From Halicephalobus mephisto (Eukaryota > Nematoda > Chromadorea > Rhabditida > Panagrolaimidae): a DNA stretch of 64,000 nt. The notes beneath the pieces were generated by a model that was given only the letters and a program-made list of their open reading frames with translations, ran no database searches and was not told the DNA's origin. The stretch spans positions 1 through 64,000 of the forward strand of contig SWDT01000052.1 in the NCBI GenBank assembly GCA_009193035.1, written 5' to 3'. Position 1 is the stretch's first letter; every line of letters starts with the position of its first letter. Positions 24,541 through 35,445 of the stretch are shown here, in pieces. The position numbers and the translations under genes are program-made.

Positions 24541-27500
24541 ATGCCGAACAATGCCGAAACTAGAAGAAGACGTCGTGCAACGCTTGCAAAAAGCTACGTT
24601 TTGACTTTCCATGTTGTCGATGAAAAAACCGTCTCTGGTTTGAAACGCGTCGATGAATTAATCCCTGATGAATTCAAGCAAAATTGGTTTGTTGGAAGAG
24701 CATCTATTGAGAAAGATTATTATTTTTTTGAACAGGTTTGGATTCATATATGAAAAAAATTTTTGAATTTGATTTTCAGCCAGGAGTCGGGATTCCAGGA
24801 AGAGCCGGCCAGAATCTGATTTCCGAAAAAGGCATCCAGGACATCAATAATGAATTAGCTGAGATTTCTAATTATTCTCTAATTGTGGAAGATGCAAATG
24901 GGGTACCGGTACCCCAACCCCCGAAGGACCGTCCTGTTGAGGTAGATTTCCTTTATCCTTTTATGTCGTACTTTTGACTTTCCAGTACATCTTTGCGGAT
25001 ATATCAAACCTTCAACCATTGGCAGAATTACGGTCAGATAAATCCACTTTGTTCAAAAAATCGAAAATCAAAGACGAAGACGCGATAATGCCGATGGTAT
25101 ATGAGGAGGACGAGGTTGCCCAGCTTTCTCCAGCTCTTAGTCGTTCATCTATCAACCATGGTTCTAGAAAAGAAAGTGCGGATTATTTCTCAGAAGCACC
25201 TACACCAAGAACTCCGATTTTTCCGTCATTTGCTGGATTTAATCGTTCAAGAACCGCCAGTCAAGATTCGTTCTGGGCTTTGTCGAGAAGAACTCCTCAG
25301 TCAACGAGGATATCTGGTGCTGTTACCAGTCCTAAAGACGAAGATTTAGTGAAGGAAGAATCGAAGGATGGAGGCCAGGTAGAAGGTAGTCTGGAATTGG
25401 TTAAAGACGTCTCTGAAAACGAGATCAACGTTATCTCGAGAAACGTCTCTTTTAGACCTGATTCCCCTTGTCTTCTGGAAGATGTGAGTTTTCATTTTTA
25501 ACAATTTCAACGTTTAAACATTAATCCAATTCCAGTCTCTTTTTGGTGATGTTCAGCATCCCGAATCCATCGAAGAAGATTCTAAACCTTCTTCGAGTCC
25601 AGTGTGTTCCCCTGAGAAATCCAAATTAATCCCGGCAGTTCAGGAGGAAGAATGTCAAGAATCTCCAAACGAGATGGATATATGTGAAAACAATGAAAAC
25701 TCAATGATTCCAAAGGACGATGATATTCATCGTTCTCCGAGCCAAGTAGATTTTTACGAAAATGACGAAAACGTTATCCCAGGCGATGATGAGTCCTTGA
25801 GATCAGATACAACTTGTGCATCAAATGTTTCACGTTCATCTTATGTGGTCAGAGTGATAGATGTGAGTTTTTTAAATTTCTACATTAGAGTCACGTAGCT
25901 TTCTGACAGTGCTTTTATTTAAATTCCTAAGAATTTCCACAAAGATTTCCCTAAATTTGATATATTAATTAAAATCTAGTAGCTTCTTGACAGTACTTTT
26001 ATTTAAATTCTCCTTAGGGATTTTCGTAAAATTTGTATTTCTATAAAATTGGATATACTTGGAGACTGTTTTGATTGTTTTTGAACGTCAGGCATGAATT
26101 CCAGACGTTTAGGTGACATTTGATAAGTTTGAATCTCTAAATTCCTTGCAAATGGACTCCCTTGTGAATGTATTTCTGAATTCCTTGAAAATGATTTTAA
26201 TCTTTAAATCCCTCTGAAATTTCATAGGAATAAACCTTCGAATTCTTAAATTCCATGTGAATGAACCCCTTATTATTTGCTGATTTATCATTCGTCTAAT
26301 CAGTCATTGGATTTTTAATCCTTGATTTTTTGCAACATAATCAAAATTTTAAAAAAAATTTTTCAGGGTCAACAAGCTTTTTTCTTGAAAGGATTCCGAG
26401 GAGAAGATTCCGATTTGGCAAAACTTTGTTTTGTTTGTAAACAATCAACAATCCAAGGATGGAATTCATTATTTTTGAAGTTAAGTACGGAGAAAATTGT
26501 AAAACTTGGAGAAGGAGCCTTCGGAGAAGTTTATCGAGGTATATTTGAAGGGGAAATTGTCGCTTTAAAGATTTTCCCATTTAAAGAAAATCCGGATTCT
26601 ATGAAGAATTATCCAGAAATCAATGGAAACATAATGATGCCAGCGGATGAAGTGAGAAACGAAGTCGTGCTTACTCAAGAAGTATCGAAATTGCATAATA
26701 ATGAAACAGGAATGACTCCGAATTTTATTGGATTAAGAAGAACATTTGTCCTAAGAGGGAAATACCCGGATGAATTTACCAAAGCTTGGGAAAATTATGA
26801 TAAGAAAAAACAAAGTGAAAATGATCATCCATTACAGTATTCGTCGACATCAAGACACTATATTGCAATGGCCCTGGAACTTGGTGGAAGTGATCTTGAA
26901 CATTTTCAGATTAAAGGAGAAAAACAAGTACTATCTATATTTCTTCAAGTAGCATTATCATTAGCAATTGCAGAAGATTCGCTTGAATTTGAACATAGAG
27001 ATCTTCATTGGGGTAATATTCTAGTGAAGAAAATAACAACAAAAAATCCATTAGAATATTATTATAAAGGAAAAAAAGTAAAAATTATACATCAAGGATT
27101 ATCAGTGAAAATTATTGATTTTACTCTTTCGAGGATTTGTAAAGGTTGGTTTTTATTAATACAGTAGGGTTTGAAATTACTGTAATTTTAGTGGTTTTTA
27201 AAATTAAAACTAAAAACTTGGAATTTTTGTAAAATGAAATATTTTTAAATAAGATTACGAAATAATTACTTTAAAAAAATAAAATTGTAAGCTGCTTTAG
27301 TTTTTGGAAAATTTTTACCTAAATTATTTCGTAACAAAACAGATTTTTAATTTTTATAATAATGTATTTTGAAATTTCAGAGAATACAATAATCTACAGG
27401 AATCTGGAAGATGATCCATTTTTGTTCGAACAAGAGGTGACGGATATGCAGTTTCAGGTTTACAAGGACATGAGGACTTTGACCCAAGGGCGATGGCATG

Positions 27501-27727
27501 AGTTCTGGCCGGGAACGAACTGTCTATGGCTGGAATATCTGGCAGACAAGTTACTCTATGGCGTGAAGGGGATCAATGTTCCGACTGGAATTACGAAAGA
27601 CAAAAAAGAACGACTTATGAAAACATTAAGGCTAGTTAGGGAATATAATTCCGTTGGAAGTTTTATCAATGATTGTGAAGAATTTTCCCGATTAGTTTCG
27701 AATTATTGGAAATCTGAAGATGTTTGA
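24541..27727 (+). CDS. hasp-1: Haspin-family histone H3 Thr3 kinase
   Basis: Haspin phosphorylates histone H3 Thr3 to recruit the chromosomal passenger complex in mitosis. Six exons (24541-24735, 24780-24941, 24986-25483, 25536-25862, 26367-27144, 27381-27727) give 768 aa. Residues 1 to about 430 are a disordered Ser-rich N-terminus. The atypical kinase domain follows: Gly loop LGEGAFGEVYRG (about 441-452), lysine in VALKIF (about 462), FEHRDLHWGN catalytic loop (Asp about 606) and the haspin-specific DFT replacing DFG (Asp about 645, IIDFTLSR). The C-lobe block EFWPGTNCLWLEYLADKLLY aligns with human NVLWLHYLTDKML. The start follows an acceptor (gattttag-gt-ATG). A small secreted-protein gene starts 142 bp after the stop with no AATAAA between, suggesting an operon. 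Confidence 0.95.
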
Positions 27728-27766
27728 TTTTTTGATTGTAAAAATTCACTGGATAAAAAAAGAAAT

Positions 27767-27790
27767 CCAGTTTTAGAGTTGCTAAACTGG
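27767..27790 (+). promoter_or_regulatory. Intercistronic stem-loop
   Basis: ccagttttag then a 5-base loop then ctaaactgg can pair into a roughly 9-bp stem with one bulged T. It lies between the haspin stop and the next gene's acceptor, where nematode operons carry elements that direct SL2 trans-splicing. The function is inference. Confidence 0.4.
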
Positions 27791-27868
27791 TTCTTTGGCC
27801 TTAACGACCTTATTTGACACTTGGATGAGCTTGAAAAAATCACTTTAGATTTAGGACGTTTCCTGAAA

Positions 27869-28255
27869 ATGCGTCTATTTTTTATTTTTATCATTTTCGG
27901 TTTTGTAAATTGTGAAAGATCAACGAAAATTGTTCAATTTTTGATGAGTAATCACGATCTCTGTGGGAAACCGTTTAGTGATGCTGAATGGATTCCGACT
28001 TTGGATATGTGTGAATTGGAATGTGACGAAATAAAAGAACTCTGTGTTGAAAATGATTCTTTGGTTCAGAAATGTCAAAAATGTAAGTTTTTAATTCTTA
28101 TATATTAATGATTACTTCTTACAGTACCGGAAGAATGTTCTAGTCGGTTAGTGGCTATGTTAGAGCCCAAAATTACTGTAGATGAGGAGTGGGAGGCGAT
28201 TCCTCGGGTTCAACAAAGGAGACAACTCAACGTGAGAGAAAAATTACGAAATTGA
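27869..28255 (+). CDS. Small secreted cysteine-rich protein, unknown function
   Basis: Two exons (27869-28082, 28125-28255) give 114 aa. An acceptor (atttag) lies about a dozen bases before this ATG; an upstream in-frame ATG at 27821 would precede the acceptor and was not used. Residues 1-15 (MRLFFIFIIFGFVNC) form a clear signal peptide. The mature part has six cysteines at about 32, 48, 52, 59, 69 and 76, fitting three disulfides, followed by a basic, Gln-rich tail. I do not recognise the family; it is not a typical insulin or ShK spacing. AATAAA is 49 bases after the stop. Exon 2 and its flanks resemble three decayed blocks downstream (28310-28870). Confidence 0.75.
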
Positions 28256-29243
28256 CGTGTGGATTGTTAATTTACTGGGAGTTTTTAATTAGGTATCGAT
28301 TGAAATAAAATTCGAAATTTCTAAAGTTGATGGGGAAATGTTTCTTCAAGCTTAAAAACGTAAAAGATATTACGGAATCGATTTTGATATACAGATAATC
28401 AATAACTTATTAACATCTTTTTCCAATACTACTGATTAACTGAAACAAAATTGAAAAATACCATAACTAATAGGATTTGGTTCTTCTGGCCTAAAAACAA
28501 AAATGTGAGAAATTTCACAAAATCGATTTTGATATATGGACAATTAATCTACAGTACCAGAACAACATCTTAATCAATTAGTGACTACAATAAAACCCGA
28601 AAATCATCCTAGTAAATAAATAGGATTTAATTGCAGCCTAAAACAAAAACAAGTACGTGAAAAAGGTTACGAAATCACTATCTATATATGCACGACTAAT
28701 CTACAGTACTGGGAGAAAGTTTTAATCAGTTATCAGCTGCACTAAACTCTAAAATTATCCATCCGACGAACAAAGACTAATTTTTTTAGCCTAAAAAAGA
28801 AACAATTGCCCGAGAGAAATTATGAAATTTGCGGTTTCTTTGGTCCTATATTAACCAGTTAAGTATCACACAATTAATTCAGTCACTTTTGTTTGCTTAG
28901 TTTTCAAATTAGTTTGGTTGATGAAGGTTCAAAAATGTACAGCTGACCCGCCGGACAGAGCGAGTGGATCCTTTCGCCCGTGTGTGTCTCTTTTAGTCAG
29001 CTGATTCCCTGTTTTTCCATTTGGCCAATGCGGCTCGCTCCTGAGTTGGAAGCACTACTCTGTCCTTAACAGTATCGATTGTAAAGAAAAAACACAATTT
29101 TAAATTAATTTTATTTTATATAAATTTCACAATTCATAAGTTTTGGTTTTGTTTGGAAAGTGATGAGTAATGTGTTTTCGGTGTTTTATCGATTAGAATG
29201 ACGTGAAGAGATTTCGAAAGACTGATTTTTTAGTCTTTAGAGG
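28256..29243. repeat. Spacer with decayed copies of the preceding gene's last exon
   Basis: AATAAA is at 28304-28309. From about 28310 to 28870 three ~145-bp units resemble exon 2 of the secreted gene plus its flanks. Acceptor-like ctacag precedes exon-like starts at 28555 and 28707; a more diverged copy starts near 28405. Each unit carries an agcctaaaa or ggcctaaaa block. 28930-29080 is a GC-richer patch with an inverted pair, CAGCTGAC ... GTCAGCTG (about 28938 and 28998), perhaps promoter sequence for the PB1 gene. Confidence 0.6.
28304..28309 (+). terminator. AATAAA signal of the small secreted-protein gene
   Basis: AATAAA lies 49 bases after the stop codon. Confidence 0.55.
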
Positions 29244-29926
29244 ATGGACGAGTCGTGTTTCGACGACGACGAGGTCCTCCATGTCAAATGGCGTGTTACC
29301 CACAGGAATAGATGGAGAAGGTTTGCAATTCCAAAAGCAGGTCTCAATTTTAAGTGTTTTCAAGAATTTCTGAAGTCAATTGAACCTGATTTCGATGGAA
29401 ATCTGGACTATGTCGGTGGGTGTTTTCATATATAAAAACTTACAAAATTCCGACTTTTCCGTAAAAACCGATAAAATCCAAATTTTCGATATATCAAAAA
29501 TCACGCAATTTAAGTTTTTGATGTACAAAAATGACGAAATTTGATTGTTTTGCAGAATTCCGACTTTTTTGTAAACATCGATAAAACTTAAATTTTCATA
29601 TATCAAAAATCATAAAATTCGGATTTTCGATATATATAAAGCGTAAAATCTGAATTATTTTGGAAAAATTTATAAAATTCCGACTTTTTGGAAAAATTTA
29701 CAAAATTCCGACTTTTTGTAGAAATTAATAAAATTTGGATTTTTATATATGAAAATTAATAAAATTTAAGTTTTTATGCAATAATTGATGGGATTTAGAT
29801 GAAGACGGTGATTTTGTGAGGATTTCGTCAACGTCCGGCATAAGTGAACTAATTCGAACCTGCGAACTTATGAAATTGAAAACCGTGTATGTCCACAGTG
29901 CAGATGACTCACAGCCATCGAATTGA
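29244..29926 (+). CDS. PB1-domain-only protein, p62-like paralogue
   Basis: Two exons (29244-29415, 29799-29926) give 99 aa, almost entirely one PB1 domain, an oligomerisation module. Exon 1 carries the basic-face motif VKWR and an RNRWRRF cluster. Exon 2 opens with an acidic OPCA-type motif, DEDGDFVRIS, so both PB1 interaction faces look intact. The next gene, p62, has a PB1 with the same exon split: its exon 2 opens DDEGDLIIFSS in the same phase. This indicates local duplication. There is no ZZ, LIR or UBA. The start lies three bases after an acceptor (tctttag). By inference it could cap or co-assemble with p62 filaments, or serve as an alternative first exon for the p62 gene. Confidence 0.75.
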
Positions 29927-31025
29927 ATGTAGATAGTGTACATACGAACCGACTAATATTAGATACCGAGCACCGTTGTTTCGTCGCATAAAGCGAGTCT
30001 TATCAAAATTGACATTTGAAAGACGTTTATAACGTTCTTATATCTTTTGTGTTTCTCTCGTGTTTAAATTTCCTCGTGATAGAATTCTGTAAAAATTTTC
30101 AGAATCCAACAGAAGACTGTTTAAACTTCGAAAATACTGAAATTTTCTAAAAACACGAAATTTTTTGGAGAATTTTAAAATTTTAAAAATTTGATGACAA
30201 ATTTCGAAATTTTTAAAATACCGTAGAAGCTTCCAGAATCCAACAGAAGACCATATAAGCTTCGAAAATGCCAAAAATCTTTAAAATTTCATGTTTTTAG
30301 GAGAATTTTAAAATTTTGAAAATTTGATGACAAATTTCGAAATTTTTGAAATACCGTAGAAGCTTCCAGAATCCAACAGAAGACTGTTTAAGTTTCGAAA
30401 ATACTGAAATTTTCTAAAAATCTTTAAAATTTCGTGTTTTTAGGAGGATTTTAAAAATTAAAAAATTTGATGACAGATTTTGAAATTCCCCAGTTTAGTG
30501 AGAAATTTCGAAATTTTCTAAAATGTCGTAGATTTTCGGAATTTAGCAAGTAATTAGTACTTAAAAATACTGTAGAATTTTCTAGAATTTCGTATTTTTA
30601 AAGTTTCCGAAAAATTTCGAAATTTTTCAAAATTCAGTAAATTTCGAAATTCAGTAAAAATTTCCAGAATCTTCTAGAATGTCGTGTTTTTAGAAATTTT
30701 CAAAATTGAGTGGAGAATTTCGAAATTTTGGGGGATTATGGAAATTTTCAGAATTCTATAAGTTTGTAAATTTCCGAAAATGAATGTTTTTAGGATTTTC
30801 CAGAATCAAGGTGGAAAATTTAGGATTTTCAAAAATATAAGAAATTTAGGATTTTCCAGAATCAAGGTGGAAAATTTAGGATTTTTCAAAATATAAGTAA
30901 GAAGTACTGTAACTTTTCAGATTCTCCAGAATCCCATTGTTATTTTTAAAATTCTGAAATTTCGTGTCGAGAAAATTTTCGTGATTTCCACGGGTTACTG
31001 TATTGTCACGATTTATCCATTTTAG
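29927..31025. repeat. Spacer between PB1-only gene and p62
   Basis: 30090-30480 has three units of about 134 bp, each with ccagaatccaacagaaga, a gaaaatactgaaattttcta block and gatgacaaatttcgaaattt. The rest is AT-rich sequence with repeated ttttcagaattta-type phrases. No gene was seen. Confidence 0.6.
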
Positions 31026-34000
31026 ATGTCAGAATATTCACTGAACTTTTCTTCGATCAGTTCCAACTCAGATTCCATCCGAGTCAAATGGGACAACAAC
31101 GGTCTTCTTCATCGTTTTTCCATCGATGAAGGATCCACTTTTGCCGATTTGCTGTCCAAAGTCCAAGAAATCGATCCGAATTTTGTTGGGGAACTTGGTT
31201 ATACAGGTTTGTTTAATTTTTAAAAATATTAAAATAGACAAAATTTCAACCATTTTTAAAAATTGGGCAAAAAATCTGATTTTTTATGGATTTGATATAT
31301 CTAGAGGTTTTTGAATTTTTTTAAATTCGCAAAATGAATTTGAAATTTGTGAGGAATTTTAGATAAAAATGAATTTTTGAATATTCAATTTCCCTAAGAT
31401 TGAATTCTTGGATCTTTAGATATTTTAAAAATTAACCCCTGAGTACTGTAGGAAGCGATTTATAAAATAGTTTTTCAATTAAACCTCTAGAATCCCTATG
31501 AATGGATCTCTAAACTGTCTAAGATTGAATTTTTGAATTCTTAGATATCTTAGAAATTAATTCCTGAATACTGTAGGAAGCGATTTATAAATAGTTTTAC
31601 AATTAAACCTCTAGAACCCCTATGAATGGATTTCTAAACTGTCTAAGATTGAATTCCTGGAACTTTAGGTATTTTAAAAATTAACCCGAGTACTGTAGGA
31701 AGCGATTTATAAAATAATTTTACAATTAAACCTCTAGAATCCCTATGAATGGATCTCTAAATTCTCTAAGATTGAATTCTTGGATCTTTAGATATTTTAA
31801 AAATAACCCCTGAGTACTGTAGGAAGCGATTTATAAAATAATTTTACAATTAAACCTCTAGAATCCCTATGAATGGATCTCTAAATTCTCTAAGATTGAA
31901 TTCCTGGAACTTTAGGTATTTTAAAAATTAACCCGAGTACTGTAGGAAGAGATTTATAAAATAATTTTACAATTAAACCTCTAGAATTCCTATGAGTGAA
32001 CCTTAAAGTACTCTGGTGATGGATCTTCGAACCTCTTTTAAGAGTTAACTTCCCAGAATTCTCTGTTGAATTAATTTTTACATTTCTTAATTCTTGGATT
32101 TTAAATATCCGATCAGTAGATTTTTTCTGTTTTGTTTATATGACTTGGATTTTTTCAATGTTATTGAAATTTTAAAAATTGATGATTTTTTAATTTGCAG
32201 ATGATGAAGGAGATTTGATTATTTTTTCCTCCACTGTTGAACTTCATGAATTGATAGCAATTAATCGATCTTTGAATTGTTCTACGATTAAAATTAAAAC
32301 AATCGAAAATGACCGTATTCCACCACCTTTGCCTCCGAGATCAACTCAGAATTTTGAACAACAAAATTTAAATAATTTTGAAAAAGAAATTCATCCTGGA
32401 ATTATTTGTGATGGATGTGAAAATTCAATTTTTGGAATCAGATACAAATGTATCGTTTGTGATGATTTTGATCTTTGTGAAAATTGTGAAAAAAAAGGAC
32501 AACATTCAGATCACGCTATGCTTCGTAGAGTTACACCGAGGACCCCTATGCCTGCGTTTATTGTGGCTAATAGATTGGGATTTGGTGGACGTAGAAGACC
32601 GAGATTTATGCAAGCTTTTGAAGGAAGAATTAGACCGAAATGTCCTAGACGAAGAATGGATGATTTAGAAGGTAATCAAGATTGTATTTGGAATAATTTT
32701 TCAAGAAGAAATTATGGTGAAGGTTTTGCAGGTGAACCATTTGGAGATGATTCAAGAAATGAAAATCAGAATCGTGAAAGTAGTAATTTGACAGAAGCTT
32801 TCCGTGATGCTATGGCTAGAACTGCTGCTGATGGAGGAAATGAAAATGAAAAACTTGTTCATCAGTCAACTGAAGAAGATTCTGGACGTCAGAATTATCG
32901 TGAGAATCAGAATTCTAGAAATAGTAACTTGACAGAAGCTTTCCGTGATGCTATGGCTAGAACTGCTGCTGATGGAGGAAATGAAAATGAAAAACTTGTT
33001 CGTCAACCAGGTAAAGAAGATTCTGGACGTCAGAATTCTAGAAATAGTAACTTGACAGAAGCTTTCCGTGACGCTATGGCTAGAACCGCTGCTGATGGAG
33101 GAAATGAAAATGAAAAACTTGTTCATCAGTCAACTGAAGAGAATTCTGGACGTCAGAATCTCCTTCAAAATCAGAATTCTAGAAGTAATGACTTGACAGG
33201 AGCTTTCCGTGACGCTATGACTAGAACTGCTGCTGATGGAGGAAATTGTGAATTTCAGAATTCTGAAAATCAATTAACAAGAGAATCTGAAATTGAAGAA
33301 ATTCCACTTTTTCAGGATTCAAGTTATTCTAGAATTCAATATGATTCATCGGAAATTTTAAGAAATTATTTTTCAAAAGCATACCAAACAGCTCAACAAG
33401 CGATTAATCAAGTTACAGCAAATCCTCCATCAGTTGAAGCTGCACCAGCAGAAAAATTAGCATATAACGCGGCTCAAGCGGCTCAAATTGCGGTTGCTGG
33501 ATTAGCAACTGCTTCTGAAACTCTTCAAAAAAATGTATCTATTTTAGCAAGAGATGTTGAAAATTCACATTTTAAAGAAGCAATGAATCAATTGGCAAAT
33601 GTTTTAGCAACTACAAATGGAAATAAAAAATTTTTTCCAAAAGCTCCAGCTTCTACTCCAGCAAACATAGCTAGTCCGATGAATAATGCTGATCCAACTA
33701 CTACTCCGGCTGAATTTCAGGATCAAGATTGTTTTGATACTGTAATGGAATCAGTTAGTAATAATTTGAATGTTGTGGATTTGTCAACAAATCATGAAAT
33801 TCAAAAAGACACAATTATGGAAGAATCTACTCATACAGCAATTGAAGTAACTAATGATGAAAAAATTAATTTTTCATGTTCTGAAACGAAAATATCGACT
33901 GAATGTGATGAAGAAATGTTGGATTCTATGACGAGTCAATTAATTAATGAAAATTTTTACGATGTTCCTGAATCAGTTACTCCGATTGAAGATGATAATA

Positions 34001-35445
34001 AAACTTCGGTTTTATCTGATATTGAAGTTATATCGATGAAAGATGACGATGATGATGATGAATCAAATATTCTTAATCCAACTGAACCTAGAGTTATCTC
34101 AGATGGACAAGTCATGCTTGATGCAGGTGATGGTTGGATGGTTTTGAGTCAAGGAAGTTATGAAGAAATGTGTAGATTTTATGAAGCTCAAAGACGTAAA
34201 AATGAAAACAATGGAAGTAAGCAAGATGTTGTTTTAATCGTGTCTGAAAATAGTAATGACGAACCAACAACTCCCGTTGCTGAAAGTGCTCCAGAAAATG
34301 TTCAAAATTCTGTCCAAAATTCTTCTCAGAATCCTGTCCAGAATCCCGTTCAGAATCCTTCTCAGAATCTTGTTCAGAATCCCGTTCAGAATCCTTCTCA
34401 GAATCCCGTTCAGAATCCTTCTCAGAATCCTGTCCAGAATCCTGTTCAGAATCCTTCTCAGAATCCTGTCCAGAATCCTGTTCAGAATCCTTCTCAGAAT
34501 CCTGTTCAGAATCCTTCTCAGAATCCTGTCCAGAATCCTGTTCAGAATCCTTCTCAGAATCTTGTCCAGAATGTTGGATTTGTTCAGAATCCTACTGCTA
34601 CTGGAAATTCTACTTCTGTTCAACCTAGTGCCCCTTCTGAACCTTTGTCTAAGGAACCTGAGAAGGTTGAAACTGCTCCTCAGCCCCCTCCGCGGTCTGG
34701 AACCCTGTATCCTGAGTTGGAAGAACCCTGTGAAGCCGGTACTCCGTATTATCAGATGACTAACTACTATCAAGATTACAAGCATACTCGTCAATGTCCC
34801 ATTGAACATCCAAGTATGTTTTTTTGATTTTATTAAATATTGTAATTTAAAAAAAGAAATTTTTTGAATTCCCGCGCAAAACTAGAAAAAAGGAAAAAAT
34901 GACAAATCTAACAATTTTTTCGAAAATTTCCTTTTTTGCTCAAATTTTAGAATTTGGAAATTCTTAACAAGAAAATTTTCAAAGATTCGTCCTGAGACAA
35001 TTTAGTAATAATGTTTATTTTTGATTTTTATAATAGTATTATTGCGGTTCTTGGGTTAGTTTTCAACAGTATGAGGAGAAGAAAACATGAATGATAGGGA
35101 TCGCTGGCAATAATGTGTTTTATATAAAAAGTTAGACCAGAAAGTAAAACAATAACATAATGCTTGCTTTTCGTACGGTAGATCTTATACCGATAATTCT
35201 TGCGCTGATCGTGTTGGGACCAACTTGTATTTCAACAATGGTGCGATACCATGGCAAATATGATGATTAATTTTGTTTCAGATCGTGCTATTCAAGCCGC
35301 TGTCGATACTTTGGTTCTCGAGCTCGGATTCGACAACTGCAACGGATGGATAACGCATTTGTCTGAAAAGTGTAACGGTGAAATCGACGCTATTCTCAAT
35401 GAAATGGAGAAGGACCCTGTTTACATCCGAAACCGCTCTCATTAG
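31026..35445 (+). CDS. sqst-1: Sequestosome-1/p62 selective-autophagy receptor
   Basis: p62 clusters ubiquitinated cargo and links it to LC3/Atg8. Three exons (31026-31206, 32201-34813, 35282-35445) give 985 aa, much longer than human p62 (440 aa). PB1 is about residues 12-95, split by intron 1, with basic RVKW and acidic OPCA DDEGDL motifs. The ZZ zinc finger is about 124-167 (CDGCENSIFGIRYKC ... CENC). Residues about 255-420 hold four copies of a ~37-aa unit containing LTEAFRDAMARTAADGG. An LIR-like GDGWMVLS sits near 706. Residues about 762-860 are QNP(V/S) repeats. The UBA is at about 932-985 (ELGFDNCNGWITHL). The ATG directly follows an acceptor (cattttag). AATAAA is 85 bases past the stop. 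Exon 2 is one uninterrupted 2.6-kb ORF; its repeats may vary in copy number. Confidence 0.95.
31385..31985. repeat. ~123-bp tandem repeat in sqst-1 intron 1
   Basis: About five units. Each has gagtactgtaggaagcgatt followed by tataaaata, then aattaaacctctagaatccc, then tatgaatggat. Units start near 31441, 31566, 31685, 31812 and 31932. Confidence 0.75.
32791..33245 (+). repeat. In-frame repeat coding four ~37-aa units of p62
   Basis: Four copies encode LTEAFRDAMARTAADGG or a close variant, three followed by NENEKLV. The third positions are also nearly identical, so the expansion is recent. Confidence 0.85.
34306..34600 (+). repeat. In-frame QNPVQNPSQNP minisatellite in p62
   Basis: Alternating cagaatcctgtc and cagaatccttct units of 12 bp encode QNPV and QNPS. 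The reverse strand also stays open because of the repeat, which is an artefact and not a gene. Confidence 0.85.
35160..35270 (+). CDS. Possible 36-aa single-pass membrane micropeptide in sqst-1 intron 2
   Basis: An ATG-to-TAA ORF lies within the last p62 intron. Residues about 8-24 (DLIPIILALIVLGPTCI) are a good transmembrane segment, followed by a short polar tail, MVRYHGKYDD. Codon use looks more balanced than in the surrounding AT-rich intron. An acceptor-like ttttcaacag is found about 90 bases upstream. It may be chance; no family was recognised. Confidence 0.3.
   Translation: MLAFRTVDLIPIILALIVLGPTCISTMVRYHGKYDD

Noticed and set aside
34234..34809. 191-aa minus-strand and 167-aa plus-strand ORFs over the QNP repeats
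   Set aside because: They stay open only because the 12-bp repeat lacks stops in every frame; p62 occupies the real frame.
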